Positions 1 to 6,653 of a DNA stretch of 9,346 bases are shown in pieces (within the stretch, counting starts at the first letter, position 1; each line of letters begins with the position of its first letter). The notes below the pieces were generated by a model that ran no database searches, was not told the origin of the DNA, and worked only from the letters and a program-made list of their open reading frames with translations. The stretch spans positions 1-9,346 of the forward strand of contig JADHYG010000038.1 of assembly GCA_016782545.1 (NCBI GenBank), read 5' to 3'. The position numbers and the translations under genes were made by a program. This DNA comes from Candidatus Microgenomates bacterium (GTDB lineage: Bacteria; Patescibacteria; Microgenomatia; JADHYG01).

Positions 1-19
1 AATTTTCAACCCTCTTCTC

Positions 20-48
20 TTCAATTAACTCTCTAAGTTTGGTATAAT
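20..48 (+). promoter_or_regulatory. Promoter of tRNA-Leu
   Basis: A perfect TATAAT (43-48) is preceded by TG in extended -10 position (40-41). A weak -35 (TTCAAT, 20-25) lies 17 bp upstream. The -10 ends 8 bp before the mature tRNA 5' end, so the transcript would start almost at the tRNA. Seen directly; activity is inferred. Confidence 0.7.
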
Positions 49-56
49 TTCCTAGC

Positions 57-138
57 GCCAGAGTGCTGGAATTGGCAGACAGGCACGGCTTAGAACCGTG
101 TGGGGCAACCCGTGAGAGTTCAAATCTCTCCTCTGGCA
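57..138 (+). tRNA. tRNA-Leu, anticodon UAG
   Basis: This is a class II tRNA of 82 nt. The acceptor arm GCCAGAG (57-63) pairs fully with CTCTGGC (131-137), and the discriminator base is A138. The anticodon stem CACGG/CCGTG (84-88/96-100) closes the loop CTTAGAA with anticodon TAG at 91-93, which reads CUN leucine codons. A long variable arm (about 101-113) and a T arm GAGAG/CTCTC with loop TTCAAAT fit tRNA-Leu. The CCA end is not encoded and must be added after transcription. No intron is visible. Confidence 0.97.
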
Positions 139-148
139 CTAAATTTGC

Positions 149-177
149 TTGACAAACCCCTTTTCCTTTGCTAATCT
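149..177 (+). promoter_or_regulatory. Promoter of the insertase/efflux operon
   Basis: A perfect -35 TTGACA (149-154) is followed after exactly 17 bp by TAATCT (172-177), which matches 4 of 6 -10 positions. Transcription would begin near 184, directly at the edge of the 16-bp palindrome (186-201), leaving a leader of about 29 nt before the ATG at 213. No Shine-Dalgarno site is visible in that leader. Confidence 0.7.
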
Positions 178-185
178 TAAATTAT

Positions 186-201
186 CTTACCGATCGGTAA
201 G
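186..201. promoter_or_regulatory. Putative TetR-family operator (perfect palindrome)
   Basis: CTTACCGATCGGTAAG is a perfect 16-bp palindrome with no spacer. Its core, TACCGATCGGTA, resembles the short GC-centred palindromes bound by many TetR/AcrR-family repressors. It begins 9 bp after the -10 box, so a bound repressor would block the start site. A TetR-family gene is the third gene of the operon behind it (1640-2215). I saw no second copy of the core in the window. The operator assignment is inference from position, symmetry and the linked regulator. Confidence 0.75.
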
Positions 202-212
202 TATTTTTTCTT

Positions 213-983
213 ATGCTCTACACTATTTATCTTGAAGTTTTATTTAGACCGTTTTTAAATATTCTCATTTTTATTTATAACCTCATGCCAGGTTATAAAG
301 ACATGGGCATTGCCCTGATTATCTTTGTTATCCTTTTACGACTTATTCTTCTGCCTTTACGAAAAAAGGCGAAAGCCAGTGAACCAGATCAAGACAAACT
401 CATGGATGAACTGGCGGAAATTGAAGAAAAATATAAATACGAACCCATTAAACTTAAAAAAATTCAAAAAGCCGCTTTTAAAAAACACAAAGGGACTGTT
501 AATCTGCGTCTTTTTGACTTAATTATCCAAGCAGTTTATTTTGGCATGCTTTGGAAAATCTTTGGCCAGGGATTTACCGAACATGAACTTTCTTTGCTTT
601 ATTCTTTTGTTTCTCGACCGGCTCAACCAATGAACCTCACCTTTTTTCATCTTTTTGATTTAACCAAACCCAATCCAGTTTTAAATTTTATTTCTGCCGC
701 CGGCCTTTTTGTTGTTCTTGTTTTTGCCAACTGGGTTAAAGAAAAAAAAGCCGTTCGCGAAGATTATTTATTAATAGTTTGGGCGCCAGTGGCCGCCTTT
801 CTCATTACTTACAGAATTCCTTCTGGTCAGGAATTCTTTTTTACTATTACCGAAATAATTGAATTTCTGTTATTATTAAATGATCAATTAGGAAAGTGGC
901 GGAAAAAAGTCGGCTTGGAAATGCCGATTGTTGAAGGTAAAGCAATTATTAAAACCGTCAGAGAACAAATTTTAGGAGGTTAA
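213..983 (+). CDS. YidC/Oxa1-like membrane protein insertase
   Basis: The 256-aa protein matches the YidC/Oxa1/Alb3 core, which inserts and folds inner-membrane proteins. The block at residues 22-50 (YNLMPGYKDMGIALIIFVILLRLILLPLR) is typical of the family's first core helix, and R43 lies where YidC has its conserved groove arginine. A charged cytoplasmic hairpin follows (about 50-98), then hydrophobic segments near 101-118, 156-175, 185-202 and 208-223. The length fits a short, signal-less form. The region after residue 100 is diverged. It is the first gene of a TetR-controlled efflux operon rather than part of an rnpA/rpmH cluster, so it may be a specialised second paralogue (inference). The start at 213 lacks a Shine-Dalgarno site, but it is the first ATG after the promoter. 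An internal ATG at 303 would remove the first membrane segment. Confidence 0.85.
   Translation: MLYTIYLEVLFRPFLNILIFIYNLMPGYKDMGIALIIFVILLRLILLPLRKKAKASEPDQDKLMDELAEIEEKYKYEPIKLKKIQKAAFKKHKGTVNLRLFDLIIQAVYFGMLWKIFGQGFTEHELSLLYSFVSRPAQPMNLTFFHLFDLTKPNPVLNFISAAGLFVVLVFANWVKEKKAVREDYLLIVWAPVAAFLITYRIPSGQEFFFTITEIIEFLLLLNDQLGKWRKKVGLEMPIVEGKAIIKTVREQILGG
974..979 (+). promoter_or_regulatory. Strong Shine-Dalgarno site for the SPFH gene
   Basis: AGGAGG lies inside the last codons of the insertase gene, 5 nt before the ATG at 985. It fixes the SPFH start and shows that this organism uses canonical Shine-Dalgarno initiation for genes inside operons. Confidence 0.85.
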
Positions 984-984
984 T

Positions 985-1662
985 ATGGCTTTTGACCAGT
1001 TAGTAGTTTCATTCTTGGTTGATGAAGTTGTGGGTGGATTTTTTATTAATGTCCCGCCAGGACATATTGCCTGTATTCACGACCTTGGCAAAGGCGTGCT
1101 GAAAAAAATTTGGGGGCCGGGACTTCATTTTAAAATTCCTTTTTGGCAAAGAGCCAAGCTTTTCAATGCCCAGATTGTTGAATACACTATTCGCCATGGA
1201 TTTGATTTAAAACACAAAGAGGCTCTAGGCGATGAACCGCTTAATGCTGTTGCCGCTGATAATAAATTAATGCAGGTTGAAGGTTCAATTCTTTTTAAAC
1301 TTGATAAAGAAGGAGCTCCCAAGCTTTGGGATAATATTGGCGAAGGCTTTGTCAGCAAAGTCGTTCGTCCGGTTTCCCGCAGTCGGCTTAGATCTGTTTT
1401 AGCAGAAGTAACCTTTGAACAAATTACTAAATATCGGCTTCAGATTGAAGAAAAAATAAGAAAAGAATTAAATTCTTTTTTTCTTCCTAAAGGCTTAGTC
1501 GCTGAAGGCGTTCTTCTTTCAGAAATAAAACTCTTGGGAACACCGGGAACAGAAGAGGGAGTTTTTCTCTCTGAAGTAAGATCTCTTGCTCCTGGAGAAG
1601 CAAGAATCGCCGAAGAAGTAAAAAAAGAAAAGGCTGTCTATGAAGAAAAAAAAGAAAACTAA
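985..1662 (+). CDS. SPFH/band-7 (prohibitin-like) protein
   Basis: The 225-aa protein has the SPFH/band-7 signature near its N-terminus: residues 22-53 hold NVPPGHIACIH, GKGVLKKIWGPGLHFKIPFW, the usual pattern of a pass-through PPG turn followed by GPGLHFKIPF. Segments at about 95-190 complete the fold, including the late alpha-helical stretch EQITKYRLQIEEKIRKELN. The tail is short and highly charged (EEVKKEKAVYEEKKEN). The N-terminal hydrophobic stretch (about 5-21) is weak and could be a membrane hairpin rather than a full transmembrane helix. Family members scaffold membrane microdomains and control membrane proteases or insertases. Its position one base after a YidC-like gene suggests partnership with it (inference). 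The 3' end overlaps the TetR gene by 23 bases, which implies coupled translation. Confidence 0.88.
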   Translation: MAFDQLVVSFLVDEVVGGFFINVPPGHIACIHDLGKGVLKKIWGPGLHFKIPFWQRAKLFNAQIVEYTIRHGFDLKHKEALGDEPLNAVAADNKLMQVEGSILFKLDKEGAPKLWDNIGEGFVSKVVRPVSRSRLRSVLAEVTFEQITKYRLQIEEKIRKELNSFFLPKGLVAEGVLLSEIKLLGTPGTEEGVFLSEVRSLAPGEARIAEEVKKEKAVYEEKKEN

Positions 1663-2215
1663 AGACGAGATTTTAAAAGCGGCCGGCATGCTTCTGGCTC
1701 AAAGAGGTTATTTTGGCGTTTCTATGCGAGACATCGCTTATGAGCTTGATTTAACCAAAGCCGCTCTCTATTATCACTTTAAAAGCAAAGACGAGCTTTG
1801 TCTTAATCTTCTTTCTTCTACGGCTAATGACCTCACCAATAATCTTTCTTTGGCTTTTAATGAAGGAGAAGATCCTTTAGACAAGCTTTTTTCTGTTGTT
1901 AAAGCTTATCTTGATTTTGCCACTAAAAGACCAGAGGCCAGACTGCTTCTTAATCAAGAATTTGCCAATATTGAAGATCAAGGTCTTAGAGAGCTGGCGG
2001 AAAATTTTGAAAGCCAAATCCTAAAATTCCTTGGCAAAACAATTTCTACGGTTGAACAAACCAAGCGCTGGTCAAAAAGAAAAGTTTTTTTGGTGGCTTC
2101 ATTTATTTTAAGTTTTGTTTCTCAACAATTCTTAATGCCTTATCAAAAAACCTTTGAAGCCTCAAAAACTCTTCTTTCCTTAATTTTTCCTTCAACCAGT
2201 GAAATCAAAACTTAA
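1640..2215 (+). CDS. TetR/AcrR-family transcriptional regulator
   Basis: The 191-aa protein has the usual TetR size and layout. An N-terminal helix (DEILKAAGMLLAQRGYFGVSMRDI, 9-32) leads into the helix-turn-helix, whose recognition part LTKAALYYHFKSKDEL (38-53) is almost a family consensus. The rest (about 60-190) is a diverged helical ligand-binding and dimer domain. The extreme N-terminus is lysine-rich (MKKKKKTKDE). The gene overlaps the SPFH gene by 23 bases, and only a weak purine stretch precedes its ATG. It is most likely the local repressor that binds the palindrome at 186-201 and so controls its own operon, including the transporter that would export the inducer. Family identity is seen; target and inducer are inferred. 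Confidence 0.93.
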   Translation: MKKKKKTKDEILKAAGMLLAQRGYFGVSMRDIAYELDLTKAALYYHFKSKDELCLNLLSSTANDLTNNLSLAFNEGEDPLDKLFSVVKAYLDFATKRPEARLLLNQEFANIEDQGLRELAENFESQILKFLGKTISTVEQTKRWSKRKVFLVASFILSFVSQQFLMPYQKTFEASKTLLSLIFPSTSEIKT

Positions 2216-2224
2216 AAAGTTAAC

Positions 2225-3280
2225 ATGAAGAAAAAAGTCATTATCATTATTATTCTTTTTATAATTGGCGCAGCTTTTTTTATGAAAAAAGGCTCTGCTT
2301 CAAAAAAAGAAAGCGAATTTACCTTAACAACGGTTAAAAAAGAGTCGCTTACAAACACCGTCTCTGCTTCTGGAACGATCAAGGCCGATCAAGAAGTAAG
2401 TCTTAAATTTCAAACATCAGGAAAATTGGCTTGGGTAGGCGTTAAAAAGGGTGATTATGTAGAAAAATGGCAGACAATTGCCCAGCTTGACCAGCGCGAA
2501 TTGAAAAAAAGCCTTGAAAAAGAACTTCATGATTATGCCAGCGAAAGATGGGATTTTGAGCAGGGCAAAGAAGATTATGATGTTGATTCTGACAATTTTG
2601 ATAAATTTACGCTGACAAATGAAGCGCGCCGGCTTTTAGAAAAAAATCAATTTGATCTGGAAAAAGCCGTTCTTGATGTTGAACTTAATGACATTGCTTT
2701 AAAATACGCTGTTTTAGTGACGCCAATCGCCGGTATCATTACCCGTATTGACGCCCCAATCGCCGGCATCAATATTACGCCAGCAACGGCTGTTTTTACT
2801 GTTTCCGATCCTCAATCTATTTATTTTTCTGCCAATATTGATGAGATGGATATTGCTCAAATCAGACTTAATCAAAAAACAAAAGTAATGCTGGATGGGA
2901 TTCTTGATCAAGAGTTTGAAGGAGCAATTGCTCAAATTGATTTTACTTCAGTCAAAACTTCAGGAGGCGGCACTGCTTTTCCTATTAAAATTCCTCTTCA
3001 TCAAAATGAAGAATTGCAATTTAAATTGGGCATGAATGGAGATATAGAAATTGTTTTAGAAGAAAAAGAAAATGTTCTTGTCGTGCCAATGACAGCGGTG
3101 ATGGAAAAAAAAGAAAAAAAATCTGTCTGGCTGGTAGAAAATAACAAAGCAGTTAAAAAGGAAGTCAAGATCGGCATGGAAACTGATGAAAGTATAGAAA
3201 TTTTAGAAGGGCTGAAAGAAGGAGATAAAATCATCAGCAAAGGAGTTTCAAAGATTAAAGAAGGAGAAAAGGTAAATTAA
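2225..3280 (+). CDS. MacA/HlyD-like membrane fusion protein
   Basis: The 351-aa protein is a periplasmic-adaptor type subunit of an ABC efflux system. Residues 4-20 form a single N-terminal membrane anchor, with no lipobox cysteine. Two half-lipoyl motifs follow: SGKLAWVGVKKGDYVEKWQTIAQLD (65-89) and LVTPIAGIITRIDAPIAG (164-181). They flank a short alpha hairpin of about 70 residues (90-160). Beta-barrel and membrane-proximal regions make up the rest (about 195-351, with VLVVPMTAVMEKK at 284-296). It starts 9 bases after the TetR stop. In a cell without an outer membrane the adaptor cannot form a TolC pipe, so it probably works with the ATPase/permease pair alone. That last point is inference based on the suggested lineage. 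Confidence 0.9.
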   Translation: MKKKVIIIIILFIIGAAFFMKKGSASKKESEFTLTTVKKESLTNTVSASGTIKADQEVSLKFQTSGKLAWVGVKKGDYVEKWQTIAQLDQRELKKSLEKELHDYASERWDFEQGKEDYDVDSDNFDKFTLTNEARRLLEKNQFDLEKAVLDVELNDIALKYAVLVTPIAGIITRIDAPIAGINITPATAVFTVSDPQSIYFSANIDEMDIAQIRLNQKTKVMLDGILDQEFEGAIAQIDFTSVKTSGGGTAFPIKIPLHQNEELQFKLGMNGDIEIVLEEKENVLVVPMTAVMEKKEKKSVWLVENNKAVKKEVKIGMETDESIEILEGLKEGDKIISKGVSKIKEGEKVN

Positions 3281-3290
3281 TACCCAAGTG

Positions 3291-3485
3291 AATTTACAAT
3301 TTTCAATTTAGCAATTTACCTGCCTGCCAACGCCTGATGTCGTAGGCTATGACGGGCAGGCAATCAATTTTCAATGACACAATTTTCAATAAAATGAATG
3401 TTTGGCCAGATCTGAGTTGGTTTGAAAATTAGAAATTAAAAATTCAATGAAAATTGAAAATTAGAAATTGAAAATTTGTAATTTA
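3291..3485. repeat. MITE-like intergenic element with terminal inverted repeats
   Basis: The gap between the fusion-protein and ATPase genes is a nested inverted repeat. The outer arms, 3291-3310 (AATTTACAATTTTCAATTTA) and 3464-3485, are near-perfect reverse complements with one indel. Further CAATTTTCAAT units on the left (3364-3374 and 3379-3390) and ATTGAAAATT units on the right (about 3424-3475) extend the symmetry. A GC-rich hairpin sits near the left arm. No coding sequence was found inside. The right arm ends one base before the ATG at 3486. It looks like a small non-autonomous mobile element or a spreading intergenic repeat. No clear target-site duplication was seen. Confidence 0.65.
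3321..3362. repeat. GC-rich hairpin inside the intergenic element
   Basis: TGCCTGCC (3321-3328) pairs with GGCAGGCA (3355-3362), and an inner stem GCCT/AGGC (3332-3335/3344-3347) sits in the loop. It stands out sharply from the AT-rich surroundings. From general knowledge, sequences of this look recur between genes in many Patescibacteria genomes. There is no T-run after it, so it is a poor candidate for an intrinsic terminator. Confidence 0.7.
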
Positions 3486-4154
3486 ATGTTAGTTAAATTA
3501 ACAAGTGTTTCCAAAATCTATCAAATGGGCGGGCTTGAGGTTAAAGCCCTAGATAATGTTTCTTTGGAAATTAAAAAAGGCGAGTTTGTCGCTATTCAAG
3601 GTCCTTCTGGTTCAGGAAAATCTACTTTAATGCACCTCATTGGCTGTCTTGATACACCCACCAAAGGCAAAATAGTTTTTGAAGACGAAGACATTTCTCA
3701 ATTAAACGAAACTCAATTAGCAAAAATCCGTAATAAAAAAGTTGGTTTTGTTTTTCAAACTTTTAACCTTTTGCCAAGAACATCTGCTTTAGATAATGTC
3801 ACTTTGCCCTTAACTTATACTGGCCTTAACAATCTTCGCCAAGAAAAAGAAGTCGCCAAACAATTTTTGCAAATGGTGGGTTTAAGCAAAAGAATTAATC
3901 ATTATCGCTCTCAGCTTTCCGGCGGTGAACAACAAAGAGTGGCCATTGCCCGAGCCCTTGTTAATCATCCTTCAATAATTTTTGCCGACGAACCAACCGG
4001 CAACTTAGATTCAAAATCAGGCAAAGAAGTCATGACTATTTTTCAAAAATTAAATCAAGAAGGAAACACGATTGTTGTTGTCACTCATAATCCTAAAATC
4101 GCCGAATATGCAAAAAGAATTATTAAGATTGAGGATGGGAAAATAAAGAAATGA
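3486..4154 (+). CDS. MacB/LolD-type ABC transporter ATPase
   Basis: I chose the ATG at 3486 (222 aa), because MLVKLTSVSKIYQMG is the standard family N-terminus. An upstream in-frame TTG at 3468 lies inside the repeat arm and would add only six unusual residues. All nucleotide-binding motifs are present: Walker A GPSGSGKST (39-47), Q-loop at Q91, signature LSGGEQQ (144-150), Walker B IIFADEP (164-170, catalytic E169), D-loop GNLDSKSG and H-loop H201. This set, with 'TGNLDS', is typical of the MacB/LolD/FtsE class that powers mechanotransmission rather than transmembrane pumping. The stop overlaps the permease start as ATGA, so the two subunits are translationally coupled. The intergenic repeat just upstream separates it from the adaptor gene. 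Confidence 0.95.
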   Translation: MLVKLTSVSKIYQMGGLEVKALDNVSLEIKKGEFVAIQGPSGSGKSTLMHLIGCLDTPTKGKIVFEDEDISQLNETQLAKIRNKKVGFVFQTFNLLPRTSALDNVTLPLTYTGLNNLRQEKEVAKQFLQMVGLSKRINHYRSQLSGGEQQRVAIARALVNHPSIIFADEPTGNLDSKSGKEVMTIFQKLNQEGNTIVVVTHNPKIAEYAKRIIKIEDGKIKK

Positions 4155-5356
4155 ATTTTTTAGAGCTTTTAAGAATTGCTTTTTTAGCCTTGAAAACAAA
4201 CAAAACCCGAGCTGTTTTAACTATGTTGGGAATTATTATCGGCGTGGCCGCGGTCATTCTTTTGGTTTCTATTGGTTCAGGACTACAAGAATTAATCACT
4301 CAACAATTTGAAGAACTGGGTAGTGACTTAATTATTATCATGCCCGGCAAAATGCAGTTTGAAGACGAAGCCGGCAGAGAGGGCGGACCGCCCGGAATCG
4401 GCAGTAATAAACTGACTTTATCCATCGCTAATAGACTAAAAAGAAAAAGTAATTTCATTGAAAGAGTTGTGCCTATTGTCACTAAATCATTAACGGCTAA
4501 ATATGCAGGCGAAACTGAAGATACGGCTATTCTAGGCACTTCAGAAGAATATTCAGAAATGCGCAATGCTCCAGTCGAAGAAGGTCGATTTTTGACTAAA
4601 ACTGATGTTGATGGCGCCAAAAGAGTGGCAGTCTTGGGTCAAACAGTCAAAGAAAATCTTTTTAGCGGCATTGATCCTATTGGTAAAAAAATTACTTTAT
4701 CTGATCAACGCTACCAAATCATTGGCGTTTTAGAAGAAAAAGGCAGTGTTTTCACCCAAGATCAAGATGATCTTGTTATTATTCCTATTACCACCGCTCA
4801 AAGACATTTTGACCTTGAAAAAATAAGCTATATCTATCTTCAAGCGTCATCTTCAGAAGAGATTGAAGAAACCATTATTGAAGCAGAAGAAATTTTAGGC
4901 AGTGAAATTGATGAAGAAGATTTTTCGGTTGTCAGCCCTGAAGAGCTTCTTTCCACCGTTAGTTCAATTCTAAGCGCTCTTACTGCTGGTTTAGGGGGAA
5001 TTGCCGCTATTTCTTTGATTGTTGGCGGCATTGGCATTATGAATATTATGCTTGTTTCTGTAACTGAACGAACCCGAGAAATAGGTTTAAGAAAAGCTGT
5101 TGGCGCCACGCCGCAAGCCATCCTGATTCAATTTTTAGTTGAGGCGGTTATTCTTTCTTTTACTGGCGGTCTTTTGGGAATTTTATTAGGAACTCTGGGG
5201 TCATTAGCTTTGAGCAATTTTATTGAAACATCAGTTACTCTTTGGTCAGTCGGCCTAGCTTTTACTGTTTCTGCTCTGGTAGGAATAATTTTCGGCGTTG
5301 CTCCAGCCATTAAAGCCTCTAAACTCAACCCCATTGAGGCCTTAAGGTATGAATAA
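4151..5356 (+). CDS. MacB/FtsX-family ABC transporter permease
   Basis: The 401-aa protein has the type VII ABC permease plan. The first helix (about 21-42, AVLTMLGIIIGVAAVILLVSIG) follows a KTNKTR motif. A large extracytoplasmic domain (about 45-265) corresponds to the MacB periplasmic core. Three closing helices lie near 275-300, 325-352 and 365-387. The conserved cytoplasmic motif TERTREIGLRKAVGAT lies between helices 2 and 3, and the C-terminus ends with APAIKASKLNPIEALRYE, a hallmark of the family. Length is normal for a separate MacB-like permease. It shares ATGA (4151-4154) with the ATPase gene. Such systems export antibiotics, peptides or lipids; the substrate cannot be read from sequence. 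It is probably the last gene of the TetR-controlled operon. Confidence 0.94.
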   Translation: MNFLELLRIAFLALKTNKTRAVLTMLGIIIGVAAVILLVSIGSGLQELITQQFEELGSDLIIIMPGKMQFEDEAGREGGPPGIGSNKLTLSIANRLKRKSNFIERVVPIVTKSLTAKYAGETEDTAILGTSEEYSEMRNAPVEEGRFLTKTDVDGAKRVAVLGQTVKENLFSGIDPIGKKITLSDQRYQIIGVLEEKGSVFTQDQDDLVIIPITTAQRHFDLEKISYIYLQASSSEEIEETIIEAEEILGSEIDEEDFSVVSPEELLSTVSSILSALTAGLGGIAAISLIVGGIGIMNIMLVSVTERTREIGLRKAVGATPQAILIQFLVEAVILSFTGGLLGILLGTLGSLALSNFIETSVTLWSVGLAFTVSALVGIIFGVAPAIKASKLNPIEALRYE

Positions 5357-5362
5357 TTCGAG

Positions 5363-5391
5363 TTGAATCCGCTTGTTTTTTAGGTTAAAAT
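5363..5391 (+). promoter_or_regulatory. Putative rarA promoter
   Basis: TTGAAT (5363-5368, 4 of 6 to consensus) is followed after 17 bp by TAAAAT (5386-5391, 5 of 6). The predicted start site near 5398 coincides with the left arm of the inverted repeat at 5399. This gives a leader of about 80 nt before the rarA ATG. Confidence 0.55.
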
Positions 5392-5398
5392 TATCGCA

Positions 5399-5464
5399 GT
5401 ACCAAAACAAAATATCAGGCTTTCTTAAATCGATTGTCTTGATTTAATTCATTTTGTTTGGTAC
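5399..5464 (+). promoter_or_regulatory. Long inverted repeat in the rarA leader
   Basis: GTACCAAAACAAAAT (5399-5413) is the reverse complement of ATTTTGTTTGGTAC (5451-5464) apart from one extra base. Inside the loop, TTAAATC (5425-5431) and GATTTAA (5441-5447) form a second perfect 7-bp stem. In RNA this would fold into a two-tier hairpin starting at the predicted mRNA 5' end and closing 6 bases before the purine-rich ribosome site. There is no GC-rich stem with a T-run, so terminator function is unlikely. It could be a leader stabiliser, a translational control element or a DNA operator; function is unknown. Confidence 0.6.
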
Positions 5465-5478
5465 ACGATAAAGGTCAT

Positions 5479-6651
5479 ATGGACACCTCTCCTTTGCCTG
5501 ATAAAATCAGGCCAAAAACTTTAACTCAGTTTGTCGGTCAAAAACATTTGGTCGGTAAAAACGGCATTATCCGCAAGCTTATTGAAACCGATCAAATTCC
5601 TTCGATGATTTTTTGGGGACCGCCAGGATCAGGCAAAACAACTCTTGCCTATATTATTGCCCAAACAACTAAATCTCATTTTATTCATTCTTCGGCCGTG
5701 ACCGCTAATTTAAGCGACGTCAGAAAAGCCGTTGCTCAAGCCAAAGAACGGCTTAAACTCTATCAGCAAAAAACAATTTTTTTCCTTGATGAAATTCACC
5801 GTTTTAATAAGCTCCAGCAAGACGCTCTTTTACCTCATGTAGAAAAGGGGGTCATTATTTTAATTGGCGCCACCACGGAAAATCCTTCATTTGAAGTCAT
5901 TGGCCCGCTTCTTTCCCGTTCCCGTGTTTTTGTTTTAAATAGATATGAAGATCAAGAATTAGAAAAAATTATCAAAAGAGGCTTAAAAGAACTTAAAAAA
6001 GATATTGCTGACAAGGCCTTGCATTTTTTAATTAAAACTAGCAACGGCGACGCTCGCATTGTTCTTAACGCCATTGAGATCGCTGCAAATCTTTCTCAAA
6101 AGAAAATTTCCGTTAAAACAATTGAAGAAGTGATGCAAAAATCAAATCTACTTTATGATAAAGCTGGAGACGAACATTACAACACCATTTCTGCTTTTAT
6201 AAAATCAATGCGAGCCAGCAATATTGATGCCGCTTTATATTATCTTGCCAAAATGGTCGAAGCAGGGGAGGACCCAAAATTTATCGCCCGCCGCATGGTT
6301 ATCTTTGCCAGTGAAGATATTGGTATGGCTTTGCCTACCGCTTTAGTTGTTGCCAACGAAGTCTTTAGAGCCTGTGAGATCATTGGTTATCCTGAATGCG
6401 CCATTAACCTTGCTCATGGCGTTGTTTATCTCGCCTCTGCAAAAAAAAGCCGCTCAGCCTACGACGCTTTGCGTCGGGCTCAAGAAGATGTCAAAAAATA
6501 TGGCAACCTACCTATCCCCATGAACATTCTCAACGCCCCCACTAAACTGATGAAGAATTTGGGATACGGCCGCGGATATGAACCTTATCCTGATAAAGAC
6601 AAAAATCTACTACCAAATAAGTTAAAGGGGAGGAAATACTTTAAGCCTTGA
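5479..6651 (+). CDS. rarA: RarA/MgsA replication-fork AAA+ ATPase
   Basis: I placed the start at ATG 5479 (390 aa), because MDTSPLPDKIRPKTLTQFVGQKHLVG is the normal RarA N-terminus and AAAGG lies just upstream. An in-frame TTG at 5458 falls inside the leader hairpin. Motifs, numbered from this start, are Walker A GPPGSGKT (47-54), Walker B FFLDEIHRF (DE at 104-105), sensor 1 GATTENPSFEV, arginine finger in SRSRV (about 146-150) and sensor 2 GDARIVLNAIE (about 190-200). The C-terminal part carries the helical tetramer domain (HYNTISAFIKSMRASNIDAALYYLAKMVEAGEDPKFIARRMVIFASEDIG). RarA loads at stalled forks and works with RecA and SSB. The protein ends LLPNKLKGRKYFKP, the expected C-terminus, yet a second diverged copy of this end follows downstream, which suggests that the gene body was exchanged by recombination. 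Confidence 0.95.
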   Translation: MDTSPLPDKIRPKTLTQFVGQKHLVGKNGIIRKLIETDQIPSMIFWGPPGSGKTTLAYIIAQTTKSHFIHSSAVTANLSDVRKAVAQAKERLKLYQQKTIFFLDEIHRFNKLQQDALLPHVEKGVIILIGATTENPSFEVIGPLLSRSRVFVLNRYEDQELEKIIKRGLKELKKDIADKALHFLIKTSNGDARIVLNAIEIAANLSQKKISVKTIEEVMQKSNLLYDKAGDEHYNTISAFIKSMRASNIDAALYYLAKMVEAGEDPKFIARRMVIFASEDIGMALPTALVVANEVFRACEIIGYPECAINLAHGVVYLASAKKSRSAYDALRRAQEDVKKYGNLPIPMNILNAPTKLMKNLGYGRGYEPYPDKDKNLLPNKLKGRKYFKP

Positions 6652-6653
6652 CG

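Noticed and set aside
325..522. A second forward frame inside the insertase gene.
   Set aside because: It overlaps a recognisable YidC-like core in another frame, and its product has no recognisable features.
1125..1358. Opposite-strand open frames over the SPFH, MacA-like and MacB-like genes (also at 2714-2935, 3001-3240, 4300-4620, 4840-5121 and 5128-5334).
   Set aside because: They are antisense shadows of well-supported genes, with no family motifs and no start signals.
3454..3482. Promoter-like TTGAAA-17-TGTAAT in the right part of the intergenic repeat, before the ABC ATPase gene.
   Set aside because: The predicted start would fall inside the coding region (about 3489), and the hexamers are parts of the repeated ATTGAAAATT units, so chance is likely.
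3468..3485. Upstream TTG start that would add six residues to the ABC ATPase.
   Set aside because: The added residues come from the repeat arm, and the family N-terminus begins exactly at the ATG at 3486.
3291..3485. CRISPR array, considered because of repeated CAATTTTCAAT units.
   Set aside because: The units are short, irregularly spaced and inverted relative to each other, with no uniform spacers and no cas genes.
5458..5478. Upstream TTG start that would add seven residues to RarA.
   Set aside because: It lies within the right arm of the leader hairpin. The ATG at 5479 has a purine-rich ribosome site and gives the usual N-terminus.
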